Source of the DNA: Faucicola sp937889485 | GTDB lineage: Bacteria > Pseudomonadota > Gammaproteobacteria > Pseudomonadales > Moraxellaceae | Assembly (NCBI GenBank): GCA_051653685.1 | Contig: JBOFWQ010000165.1 | Span: 1-39,888, forward strand | Length of the DNA stretch: 39,888 nt | Direction of reading: 5' to 3' | In this document: in pieces, positions 24,043-31,915 of the stretch | How positions within the stretch are numbered: the stretch's first letter is position 1 | Layout: each line of letters begins with the position of its first letter | Program-made: the position numbers and the translations under genes | The notes under the pieces: model-generated | Database searches by the model: none | Told to the model about the DNA's origin: nothing | Seen by the model: only the letters and a program-made list of their open reading frames with translations

Positions 24043-25614
24043 ATGCGTCTTACGACCCAGTCCCTAAAAAAACAACTATCAATTCAATCTCATACCGATA
24101 GCACCACGACCCCACCACGCTTGCCAAGGCTTATCTTGGCGTGGCTGGCAGGGGCGATGTTTGTATTTGCGCTGGCGCCTTACCATATCTGGGGGATTGC
24201 CTTGTTATCGCCCATGGTACTGTATTGGCTGCTATTGCCTAATATGTCCAATTGGCGCGCATTTTGGCTGGGTGAAATGTACGGCATGGGGTTGTGGAGT
24301 GTGGGGGCATTTTGGCTGTATACCTCTATTCATACGTATGGCGATACGCCCGCTGCGTTAGCCCTCCTTATGATTGGTGTGGTGGGGCTGGGTATGGGGC
24401 TGTTTCATGGAGCGCTTGCCGTTGTTTTTAACCGTTTTGTAGGCAAGCAGCCGCTCAGTTTTGCAGGGTTGTGGGTGATACAAGAGTGGCTAAAAACGTG
24501 GATTTTTACAGGCTTTCCTTGGCTTTTTGTTGGTTATGCCTATACAGAACAGGCGTGGCTAACCAGCCTTGCACCGTTATTTGGCGTATTGGCACTGAGT
24601 TTTGTGTCGGTATTATTGTCAGCGAGTCTGATTGAAGTCACCCGTAAAAAATACCATTTTTTCATGCTGGCTGCTTTGCTACTAGCGGTTAGTATACTGT
24701 TGTGGCTGATCAACCCCACGTGGACAACCGCCAAAGCTACGCCCAAACTTAACGTGTCGCTGGTGCAGGGTAATATTCCACAAGACCTAAAATGGCTGCA
24801 AGAGTACCAAATTCAAACGCTAGCGATTTATGCAGGGCTTAGCCAAACAGAATGGGGGCAAGACATCGTGGTGTGGCCAGAATCCTCGATTCCGATGTTT
24901 CAGACCGATGCCATGCCCTTTATCAACCAAATTGCTAGCACAGCAAAACAGCATAATAGCGCGTGGCTTACCGGCATCCCTTACGTTGATATGCAGGCAT
25001 ATGATCCAAAAATTGACCAGTATGAGCCTTTTTATAACAGTGTCATTGCCTTGGGTGCAGACGCCAAGGGGCTTTATAAAAAGCAAAACCTAGTCCCTGT
25101 TGGCGAATATACCCCGTTTGAGGGCGCACTCAATTGGGCACTACCAAACCTTATGAGTGGTAGCATGAGTTTTCGCCGTGGCGCTGCCCACCAAGCACCG
25201 CTACAAGTCAAAAATCACCCCGTTGGCGTGGCAATCTGCTATGAAGTGGCTTACCCAGATACCACCCGTCACAATGCCAAAGACACAGAATTTTTACTGA
25301 CCGTGTCAAATGATGCCTGGTTTGGCACTTCAGCAGGCCCGCTTCAGCACCTACAAATGGTGCAAATGCGCTCGATTGAAACGGGGCGCTGGTTTATGCG
25401 TGCTACCAATACAGGGGTCACCGCTATTATCAATGACAAAGGCAATATTGTCGCCAAAGCAGCCCCATTTACTAGAACCGTATTACGCGGGCAAATACAA
25501 GCGCGGACAGGTAATACACCTTTTATGATATGGGGCAGCTATCCGATTTTATTATTGGCAAGTATGTTGATTGTGATCAGTGGGTTAAGTCGCTATATGG
25601 CAAAAAAACCTTAG
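24043..25614 (+). CDS. lnt: apolipoprotein N-acyltransferase
   Basis: A 523-residue inner-membrane enzyme that adds the third acyl chain to lipoproteins. About seven helices lie in residues 28-225 plus one at the C terminus (505-518). Residues about 235-495 form a nitrilase-like domain with the triad Glu280 (VWPESS), Lys347 (YKKQNLVP) and Cys399 (AICYEVAYPD). Other marks are VQGNIPQDLKW and SNDAWFG. The first 25 residues are polar and Thr-rich. It is co-transcribed with corC. lgt, encoding the first lipoprotein acylation step, is at 27765-28655. Confidence 0.96.
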   Translation: MRLTTQSLKKQLSIQSHTDSTTTPPRLPRLILAWLAGAMFVFALAPYHIWGIALLSPMVLYWLLLPNMSNWRAFWLGEMYGMGLWSVGAFWLYTSIHTYGDTPAALALLMIGVVGLGMGLFHGALAVVFNRFVGKQPLSFAGLWVIQEWLKTWIFTGFPWLFVGYAYTEQAWLTSLAPLFGVLALSFVSVLLSASLIEVTRKKYHFFMLAALLLAVSILLWLINPTWTTAKATPKLNVSLVQGNIPQDLKWLQEYQIQTLAIYAGLSQTEWGQDIVVWPESSIPMFQTDAMPFINQIASTAKQHNSAWLTGIPYVDMQAYDPKIDQYEPFYNSVIALGADAKGLYKKQNLVPVGEYTPFEGALNWALPNLMSGSMSFRRGAAHQAPLQVKNHPVGVAICYEVAYPDTTRHNAKDTEFLLTVSNDAWFGTSAGPLQHLQMVQMRSIETGRWFMRATNTGVTAIINDKGNIVAKAAPFTRTVLRGQIQARTGNTPFMIWGSYPILLLASMLIVISGLSRYMAKKP

Positions 25615-25630
25615 ATCCAGTAAGGTTTTA

Positions 25631-25659
25631 TTAAGAATTCAAAAAATTTAGTATATAAT
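25631..25659 (+). promoter_or_regulatory. predicted promoter of the Ala/Thr-rich membrane protein gene
   Basis: TTAAGA (25631-25636), 17 bases, then TATAAT (25654-25659). A second TATAAT stands at 25675-25680. AGTTAA (25685-25690) and TTAACT (25697-25702) form an inverted repeat just downstream that could be an operator. Confidence 0.5.
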
Positions 25660-25755
25660 GGCAACAAAGTTACGTATAATAGTGAGTTAACATACTTTAA
25701 CTATTAAGTAAGTATCCTACAACTTTTGCCCCAATGATTGACAGTGAGGTTTACG

Positions 25756-26226
25756 ATGGCTCATCATGAAGTCGTGGAAAACAACGTAAAAAAAGAATTG
25801 AGTTATGCGTTAGTCGGTGTTTTAGCGTTCCTTAGCGTGGTATTACTAATCGGCATTTCGGCGTTCTTGCGCCCTGCTGGCAATCATGTGGATGTTGAAG
25901 CGCTCAACGCACAGGTGGCTGCCAAAGCCGCGGCATCGGCTGCTTCAGCCACCGCAGCAACCTCACCTGCTGCAGGCGCCGCTAGTACCGCGACTACGGC
26001 CAATGCAGACACCGCAACCGCGCCCAATACCACAGTAGCAAGCCCTGACAACGCTGCCATGGCACCTGCTTCTGCACCTACCGCCACCGCCAAAGCATCT
26101 ACCATTGCCGATCGCAATGCCTCGACTGCCGAAGCCAAAGCAGAAATCAAAGAAAAAACAGGCGAAACCCCAAACATTGCCGCCCCCGTTGCTTCAGCGG
26201 TCAAGTCCCAAGCGCAATCAAAATAA
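25756..26226 (+). CDS. Ala/Thr-rich single-pass membrane protein, unknown
   Basis: A 156-residue protein that I do not recognise. A charged N terminus (about 20 residues, EVVENNVKKEL) precedes one membrane helix at about 18-40, then a long tail made mostly of Ala, Thr, Ser and Pro. The tail ends with a charged AEAKAEIKEKTGETP stretch and KSQAQSK. The pattern suggests an N-in anchor with a flexible periplasmic tail. The ATG at 25756 has GAGG six bases upstream; a TTG at 25738 is in frame. It is followed by a good terminator, so it is a one-gene unit. Confidence 0.7.
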   Translation: MAHHEVVENNVKKELSYALVGVLAFLSVVLLIGISAFLRPAGNHVDVEALNAQVAAKAAASAASATAATSPAAGAASTATTANADTATAPNTTVASPDNAAMAPASAPTATAKASTIADRNASTAEAKAEIKEKTGETPNIAAPVASAVKSQAQSK

Positions 26227-26241
26227 CAGTCAATTAACCAA

Positions 26242-26274
26242 AAAAAACCACGCCTTAGTTTGCGTGGTTTTTTT
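26242..26274. terminator. intrinsic terminator (bidirectional)
   Basis: CCACGC (26248-26253) and GCGTGG (26262-26267) are flanked by six A and seven T, giving a stem-loop with U tracts for the gene at 25756 and, read on the minus strand, for folA. Confidence 0.9.
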
Positions 26275-26323
26275 GGGATTAGTGAATACTTAATACTTAA
26301 TCCGCCATTTGATCAGTGGCCTC

Positions 26324-26851
26324 TTAAGCTTTTTGATAAGTCACAAACTGATAAGCAAGCCCCGTTTTTTCATCATGCTGCCATTCGCTTGCCCGTGTTT
26401 GCACAAAGTTGGTGCTAATGGCGGGATAAAAAGCGTTAGCGTTTTCAATCACCGTTTGCACATGGGTAATTTCTAAGCGATCAGTAAACAGCATCGCTTG
26501 TTCAAACACTTTTTCGCCACCGATGATCCAAAGGGTGTCAAGTCCCTTGCCATGCGCTAACGATGCCGCTTGGGTCAAGGCATCATCTAAATTATGAAAA
26601 ATAATGACGTTGTCATCATCGATCTGGTAATCAAGATTGGTGGTAATGACCATATTGGTACGGTTGGGTAGCGGTCTTGCACCCATTGACTCAAAGGTCT
26701 TACGCCCCATAATCACAATCCCGCCACTGGTTAATGCCTTAAAGTGCTTGAGGTCGGCAGGAATATGCCAAGGTAGTTGGTTATCCTTGCCAATGGCAAA
26801 GTTTTGGCTGATGGCGACCACTTGGGCAACTTCGACATTTGAATAGCTCAT
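26324..26851 (-). CDS. folA: dihydrofolate reductase
   Basis: A 175-residue DHFR, which makes tetrahydrofolate from dihydrofolate with NADPH and is the target of trimethoprim. AIGKDNQLPWHIPADLKHF carries Trp28 and the catalytic Asp33; VIMGRKTFESMG is the NADPH-binding stretch, and LWIIGGEKVFEQ the glycine-pair motif. AAGGAA lies seven bases before the ATG. It follows thyA on the same strand with a 37-base gap; the two act in one cycle, since ThyA yields dihydrofolate. Confidence 0.97.
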   Translation of the reverse strand: MSYSNVEVAQVVAISQNFAIGKDNQLPWHIPADLKHFKALTSGGIVIMGRKTFESMGARPLPNRTNMVITTNLDYQIDDDNVIIFHNLDDALTQAASLAHGKGLDTLWIIGGEKVFEQAMLFTDRLEITHVQTVIENANAFYPAISTNFVQTRASEWQHDEKTGLAYQFVTYQKA

Positions 26852-26888
26852 GAGTGTTTCCTTGGTTTTGGTATTTTTTGAGCAATGC

Positions 26889-27749
26889 TTAGATCGCTAC
26901 TTGGGCTTTGATGGTGGGATGGCTTTGGTAATTTTCAATGGTTATATCATCAAAATCAAAGGCAAAAATATCGTCTATGGCGGGATTGAGCCATAAGCTA
27001 GGCAGCGGATAAGGCGTGCGGCTTAGCTGTTCATTCACTTGGTCAAGGTGGTTATGATAAATATGGCAATCGCCACCTGTCCAAATAAACTCCCCCACCG
27101 CCAAATCAGTGACTTGGGCTATCATGTGGGTAAGTAAGGCGTAGCTGGCAATATTAAATGGTACTCCCAAAAATAAATCCGCCGAACGTTGATACAACTG
27201 ACAAGATAGCTTGCCATCTGCCACAAAAAACTGAAACATGGTATGACATGGCGGCAGTGCCACCTGATCCGCCTCTTTGGGGTTCCAGCCAGAGACAATC
27301 AACCGCCGCGAGTTTGGGTTGGTGTTAATTTCATTAACCAGCCAGCTGATTTGATCAAAACCGTCCGCATTGTAGCTGCCATCTGGCTGCTGGCTTGCCC
27401 CAAAATTTCGCCATTGGTGACCATATACCGCCCCAAGCTCTCCCTCAGGCTTGCCAAACCGCGCAGTTTGCTCAGCAGTTGCCCACTCGTTCCAAATACG
27501 TACACCGTGATCTTGTAAGTATTTGACATGGGTATCACCCTTTAAAAACCATAGCAGCTCATAAATCACGCTTTTGGTATGAATTTTTTTGGTGGTCAGT
27601 AACGGAAAGCCATCAGCCAAATCAAAGCGCATTTGCGCGCCAAAATGGCTTAGCGTCCCTGTGCCTGTTCGGTCACCTTTTTGGGTGCCACTGGCGAGTA
27701 CCCATTTGAGTAAATCCAAATAAGCTTGTTCATTTTTAGAAGTTATCAT
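26889..27749 (-). CDS. thyA: thymidylate synthase
   Basis: A 286-residue ThyA that makes dTMP from dUMP with methylene-tetrahydrofolate. The active-site Cys168 sits in LPPCHT; GDRTGTGTLSHFG, LGAVYGHQWRNFG, SRRLIVSGWNP and QRSADLFLGVPFNIASYALL are conserved. It is about 22 residues longer than E. coli ThyA because of an insert around residues 85-105 and 115-130, as in other long bacterial forms. The ribosome site is weak. It stands between lgt and folA in one orientation, as in many gammaproteobacteria. Confidence 0.97.
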   Translation of the reverse strand: MITSKNEQAYLDLLKWVLASGTQKGDRTGTGTLSHFGAQMRFDLADGFPLLTTKKIHTKSVIYELLWFLKGDTHVKYLQDHGVRIWNEWATAEQTARFGKPEGELGAVYGHQWRNFGASQQPDGSYNADGFDQISWLVNEINTNPNSRRLIVSGWNPKEADQVALPPCHTMFQFFVADGKLSCQLYQRSADLFLGVPFNIASYALLTHMIAQVTDLAVGEFIWTGGDCHIYHNHLDQVNEQLSRTPYPLPSLWLNPAIDDIFAFDFDDITIENYQSHPTIKAQVAI

Positions 27750-27764
27750 GCTGTTATCTACCTG

Positions 27765-28655
27765 TTAATCCACATTTTTTTGACGACCCCAATCATATGT
27801 TTGATTGTGGTACGCCCAGATGAGCAAAAATACCCCAACCAAAATCATCGGTAAACTTAGCAATTGTCCCTTGGTCATCCAGTCAAACAAAATAAAGCCT
27901 TGATCGGCATCGGGCTGACGGAAAAACTCCGTAATAAACCGTGCCACCCCATACCCCATCACAAACAAACCACTCACTGCCATACGCGGGCGCGGCTTAC
28001 GGGCAAACCACCAAGTCAGCACAAATAACACGACCCCCTCACTAAACGCTTGATAAAGCTGAGACGGATGGCGGGGCAGTAACCAATAATCATTAAAATT
28101 GACGGCAAGGCTTTGTAGCGCAGGATTTTGCTGTAACAACGCAGCATCGGCATTGATGGCTTGGGGAAATAACATGAGCCAGTTGTAGCCGCCGTCTGAT
28201 ACCCGCCCCCATAGTTCGCCGTTGATAAAATTGCCCATGCGCCCAAATAACAGACCTGTTGGTACACAAGGAATGATAAAGTCTAAAACATTAAAAACAG
28301 GCTTTTTGTACTTACGAGCAAACAGCCACATGGCGATCGCCACGCCCAAAAACCCGCCATGAAACGACATGCCGCCTTCATTAATTTTGAGCAAATACAT
28401 GGGGTTGGCTAAAAATTCACCCAATTGATAAAATAGCACATAGCCAATGCGCCCACCCAAAATTACGCCCATCGCCCCATAAAACACCAAGTCAGAGACC
28501 ATATCGGTATTCCAATCGGGGCGAGATTTGATGCGATACCACGCCAAACCATAAGCAAAAGCAAAGGCAAGCAGGTACATCAGCCCGTACCAATGGGCTT
28601 GAATAGGACCTAGATGCAGGGCAACAGGATCCCATTGGGGGTGAATCATGGTCAT
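27765..28655 (-). CDS. lgt: prolipoprotein diacylglyceryl transferase
   Basis: A 296-residue inner-membrane enzyme that adds diacylglycerol from phosphatidylglycerol to lipoprotein precursors. About seven helices are visible. The key residues are His99 in SFHGGFLG and Arg139 in the Lgt signature FGRMGNFINGELWGR. The start at 28655 (ATG, then ATG at 28649) agrees with the family start HPQWDPVAL; the frame runs open to about 28724 without family sequence. It is first in the lgt-thyA-folA run. Confidence 0.96.
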   Translation of the reverse strand: MTMIHPQWDPVALHLGPIQAHWYGLMYLLAFAFAYGLAWYRIKSRPDWNTDMVSDLVFYGAMGVILGGRIGYVLFYQLGEFLANPMYLLKINEGGMSFHGGFLGVAIAMWLFARKYKKPVFNVLDFIIPCVPTGLLFGRMGNFINGELWGRVSDGGYNWLMLFPQAINADAALLQQNPALQSLAVNFNDYWLLPRHPSQLYQAFSEGVVLFVLTWWFARKPRPRMAVSGLFVMGYGVARFITEFFRQPDADQGFILFDWMTKGQLLSLPMILVGVFLLIWAYHNQTYDWGRQKNVD

Positions 28656-28739
28656 GTGCGTATCCAAATTTGGTAAAAAAATGGGGTTATCATAGCAAAT
28701 TTTTACCCACGTCGTTACCACCATTTTATGGTGGCGGTA

Positions 28740-29045
28740 TTAACGCAAGCGGCTATCATTTTCGCATGGTTCGCCATCATTATCGCCATCCATCTTGGTA
28801 TTAGGACAATTTTTGATAAAAAATTTGGCTTCTTCTAAAGAATTCATTTGTGAACAATGTTGACGACCATCGCATGCAAAAGTGGGCTCGGTCGCAGGTG
28901 CAGGCGTGGCTTGACTTTCTGCCACCGAGTTTGAAGAATAGACGGGCTGTGATAGTTCATTTAGGGTTTTATCTTTTTGATATTGTTGATAAAAATGCAT
29001 GCCGCCAAAAAGTATGGCAGCGATGATGATTAATCTAACTAACAT
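28740..29045 (-). CDS. excalibur-domain membrane-anchored or secreted small protein
   Basis: A 101-residue protein. An N-terminal hydrophobic helix (about 3-17) acts as anchor or signal peptide. A Ser/Pro/Ala linker follows, then a C-terminal excalibur domain: ACDGRQHCSQM, a central CPNTKMDGD stretch and the DGDNDGEPCE calcium-loop-like motif with four cysteines in total. The family is thought to bind calcium outside the cytosol. ATG at 29043-29045 has GAGG nine bases upstream; TTG five codons earlier is in frame. It sits between lgt and hisF with gaps on both sides. Confidence 0.85.
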   Translation of the reverse strand: MLVRLIIIAAILFGGMHFYQQYQKDKTLNELSQPVYSSNSVAESQATPAPATEPTFACDGRQHCSQMNSLEEAKFFIKNCPNTKMDGDNDGEPCENDSRLR

Positions 29046-29158
29046 GACAAAATACCTCAATGGGGGTTATTTGGCGCCTTGGTTGTCAAGACACCCATCT
29101 GACTACTTAATCTTACTCTTACAAAAATAGTCGTATCTCTAAGGGTTTGGCAATCGCA

Positions 29159-29917
29159 CTATAACCGCATCTCAATGCCTTGCTGTGCCATAAACTGCTT
29201 GGCTTGCCCAATGGTATATTCGCCAAAGTGAAAAATACTGGCAGCCAGTACCGCATCCACACCGCCTTGTAACACCCCATCTGCTAGATGCTGTAGATTG
29301 CCCACACCACCTGAGGCAATCACAGGCACCGTCACGCTGTCAGTGATGCGCTTCATCAAGGCGATATCATAGCCATTTTTGGTACCGTCTGAATCCATTG
29401 ACGTCACCAGCAGTTCACCTGCCCCAAAACCTGCCATCTTGACCGCCCAATCCACCGCATCAATGCCTGTGGCTTTTCGCCCGCCGTGGGTAAAGATTTC
29501 CCATCGGTTGTTGCCCACGTTTTTGGCGTCTATCGCCACCACAATACATTGACTGCCAAAACGGCTCGCCGCTTCACCCACAAACTCAGGGTTGACAATC
29601 GCCGCCGAATTAATTGAGACCTTATCTGCCCCAGCATTGAGTAAGCTGCGGATATCATCGACTTTGCGCACCCCACCACCCACTGTCAAAGGCACAAACA
29701 CCGTCTCTGCCATGCGCTCAACTGTATGATACGTGGTATCTCGCCCATGGTGGGTTGCGGTGATATCCAAAAAGGTAATCTCATCCGCGCCTTGCTCATT
29801 GTAGCGTTTGGCGACTTCAACAGGGTCGCCTGCATCTTTGATATCAACAAACTGCACACCTTTGACCACGCGCCCGTTGTCCACGTCCAAACAGGGAATA
29901 ATTCGTTTTGCTAACAT
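29159..29917 (-). CDS. hisF: imidazole glycerol phosphate synthase, cyclase subunit
   Basis: A 252-residue barrel that, with the glutaminase HisH, converts PRFAR to imidazole glycerol phosphate and AICAR. Catalytic Asp11 (IPCLDVDNG) and Asp130 (VVAIDAKN) are present, as are the TVGGGVR and ASGGVGN phosphate motifs and the HisF-specific ATHHGRDTT loop. ATG at 29915-29917 has AAGGA eight bases upstream. hisH is not in this window. The gene is divergent from thrB over about 110 bases. Confidence 0.97.
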   Translation of the reverse strand: MLAKRIIPCLDVDNGRVVKGVQFVDIKDAGDPVEVAKRYNEQGADEITFLDITATHHGRDTTYHTVERMAETVFVPLTVGGGVRKVDDIRSLLNAGADKVSINSAAIVNPEFVGEAASRFGSQCIVVAIDAKNVGNNRWEIFTHGGRKATGIDAVDWAVKMAGFGAGELLVTSMDSDGTKNGYDIALMKRITDSVTVPVIASGGVGNLQHLADGVLQGGVDAVLAASIFHFGEYTIGQAKQFMAQQGIEMRL

Positions 29918-30029
29918 ATTCAATTTCCTTCTATAATAGGCGTAAGTTTATCAAATTTATATTGTGGTTACCGTAGTTTTTCCATGATTGCTTTTTTTTC
30001 TATGACCTACTGCTGTTCAAGGATGCCTT

Positions 30030-31058
30030 ATGTCTGTTTATACACACCTCTCTGAAGATGAATTTTTTGCGTTTTGTGGCTTGTACGGGGTCAAATTTGG
30101 CAAAGCAATTCCGATTGTGCAAGGGGTAAAAAATTCTAACTGGTTTATACAGACGCAGGACGATCAAGGCGATGATTTTTCTTATGTTTTTACCCTATAT
30201 GAAGAGCGCGTACCCGCCGATATCATGAAAATGGCAACGGTCATGCACGCCCTTAAAGACAGCCTACCAATTGCCCCACCGCTGGTCAAAATGACCGCCA
30301 AAGGAGAAGATATTGGGGCAGATTGTGTGATGCGTTATGAAAATAAAGCCATTTTGATGGTACCAAAGCTGGCAGGCAAACACCCAACGCATACCACAGA
30401 GGCGATGTGCCAAGAAATGGGTCAGGCGCTTGCCACCTTGCACCAGACTTTGCAGACCTTACAACCTGCCGAAAATTATGGCGTGCCACTGTATGATTGG
30501 GCTAGAGTCAAAGAGCGCGAAACTCAGTTTATGCCCAGTGATGAGGCAAAGCTCATGCAGGATATCTGGACGGCGTATGCCAACTTGCCGCAAGATTTGC
30601 CAAAAGGGCTATGTCATTTGGATATGTTTACCGATAACACCTTATGGGAATTTGGAGAAGACAACGGCAAAGCCACCGCTAAGTTGACGGGGCTGCTAGA
30701 CTTTACCGAGGTGAGTGTGGAGCATTATGTGATGGATATTGCCATTACGATCAATGACTTTTGTACCACGTGGGGTAATGCCACCGCGGGCGAATCCGTG
30801 AATTTTGATGACGCTAAGATGCAGGCATTTTTGGTGGGGTATGAATCAGTGCGAGCGCTGACCGACGACGAGCGACAAGCCTTGCCAGTGATGCTCAGCT
30901 TTTCTGCCACGATTTTTTGGTTATTGCGTCTTAATGTGATTTTTTATAACCGTGAGCAGGGGCGTAGTGGGGCGGATATTATGGTCAAAAACCCAGATTT
31001 GATGAAACGCTTGGCAAGTTTGCATTGGGGGAATGTGGCAGCATGTGCCAATTATTAG
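30030..31058 (+). CDS. thrB: homoserine kinase, APH-fold type
   Basis: A 342-residue kinase of the ThrB type found in pseudomonads and relatives, with the aminoglycoside-phosphotransferase fold rather than the GHMP fold. It makes O-phosphohomoserine for threonine. GVKNSNWFI is the nucleotide-binding turn, CHLDMFTDNTLW the catalytic loop (His, Asp, Asn), and GLLDFTEVS the metal-binding Asp motif. The ATG is preceded by AAGGATG-like purines. It overlaps the next gene by 16 bases. Confidence 0.92.
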   Translation: MSVYTHLSEDEFFAFCGLYGVKFGKAIPIVQGVKNSNWFIQTQDDQGDDFSYVFTLYEERVPADIMKMATVMHALKDSLPIAPPLVKMTAKGEDIGADCVMRYENKAILMVPKLAGKHPTHTTEAMCQEMGQALATLHQTLQTLQPAENYGVPLYDWARVKERETQFMPSDEAKLMQDIWTAYANLPQDLPKGLCHLDMFTDNTLWEFGEDNGKATAKLTGLLDFTEVSVEHYVMDIAITINDFCTTWGNATAGESVNFDDAKMQAFLVGYESVRALTDDERQALPVMLSFSATIFWLLRLNVIFYNREQGRSGADIMVKNPDLMKRLASLHWGNVAACANY

Positions 31059-31915
31059 GAATGAACTGCAACACCCCCACCGATATCGGTTTTAGCTTTG
31101 CGGGGTTTCGTAAACGTGGTGGGGCAACCGACCATCATAAAGATGGCTTTGGTATTGTGTTTTTTGAAAAAAGCCAATGCAGCGCCACCGCAGGACTGCG
31201 CCAATTTCACGATGACAAGCCAAGTTATAACTCACCTGTGGCAGATTTGATTAACGCGTATCCCATCAAAGCCATGAATGTAATTTGTCATATTCGTAAA
31301 GCCACCCAAGGCGGTACCTGTCTTGCCAATACCCACCCGTTTGTGCGTGAGGTGTGGGGCGAGGAGTGGGCGTTTGCCCATAATGGGCAGCTTGCCCATG
31401 GTTTTGCCATGCAAGTGCCTTCGGTGGCGGTGCATTATCAGCCTGTGGGTACCACGGATTCTGAGCTGGCATTTTGCTATTTGCTGAATCGGTTAAAAGC
31501 TGAGTTTGCCAAACCCCCAAGCGATAAAGCGTTGTTTGAATTTTTGACCCAAATTTGCCGTGAACTATCCACGCTTGGGTTATTTAATTGCCTAATTAGT
31601 AATGGCGATTGGCAGCTGGCGTATGCAGGCAGTTTGCTATTTTATATCACCCGTCAAGCCCCGTTTGGTGAAGCCAAACTGGCGGATGATGATGTGAGCA
31701 TTGATTTTAGCCAAGTGACCAATCTGTCAGATAAAGCGACTTTAATCACCACCATCCCGCTGACGTCTAACGAAGCATGGCAACAGCTACGGGTCAATGA
31801 GTGTGTGGTGTTTCGGGATGGCACTATTTTTTATCAAGACACGCCGAGCGATGCGGTATGCTTAAGCATTGAAGAAGGTATTGCAATTGCTAGAAAAGTG
31901 GGGGCGACGTTATGA
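31043..31915 (+). CDS. class II glutamine amidotransferase (YafJ-like)
   Basis: A 290-residue protein whose ATG at 31043 yields M-C-Q-L-L-G, so Cys2 becomes the N-terminal nucleophile of an Ntn-type glutaminase. It has FRKRGG, HKDGFGIVFF, HIRKAT, NTHPFVRE, FAHNGQL and TDSELAFCYLL, all family marks of YafJ-type proteins. The acceptor of the released ammonia is unknown, and no synthase domain is attached. The frame opens at 31025, but only this Met exposes the Cys. It overlaps thrB and, through ATGA, the next gene. Confidence 0.88.
   Translation: MCQLLGMNCNTPTDIGFSFAGFRKRGGATDHHKDGFGIVFFEKSQCSATAGLRQFHDDKPSYNSPVADLINAYPIKAMNVICHIRKATQGGTCLANTHPFVREVWGEEWAFAHNGQLAHGFAMQVPSVAVHYQPVGTTDSELAFCYLLNRLKAEFAKPPSDKALFEFLTQICRELSTLGLFNCLISNGDWQLAYAGSLLFYITRQAPFGEAKLADDDVSIDFSQVTNLSDKATLITTIPLTSNEAWQQLRVNECVVFRDGTIFYQDTPSDAVCLSIEEGIAIARKVGATL

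Noticed and set aside
25884..26204. Minus-strand Ala/Val-rich frame
   Set aside because: It mirrors the low-complexity Ala/Thr tail of the plus-strand gene. GC-rich repeats produce open frames on both strands.
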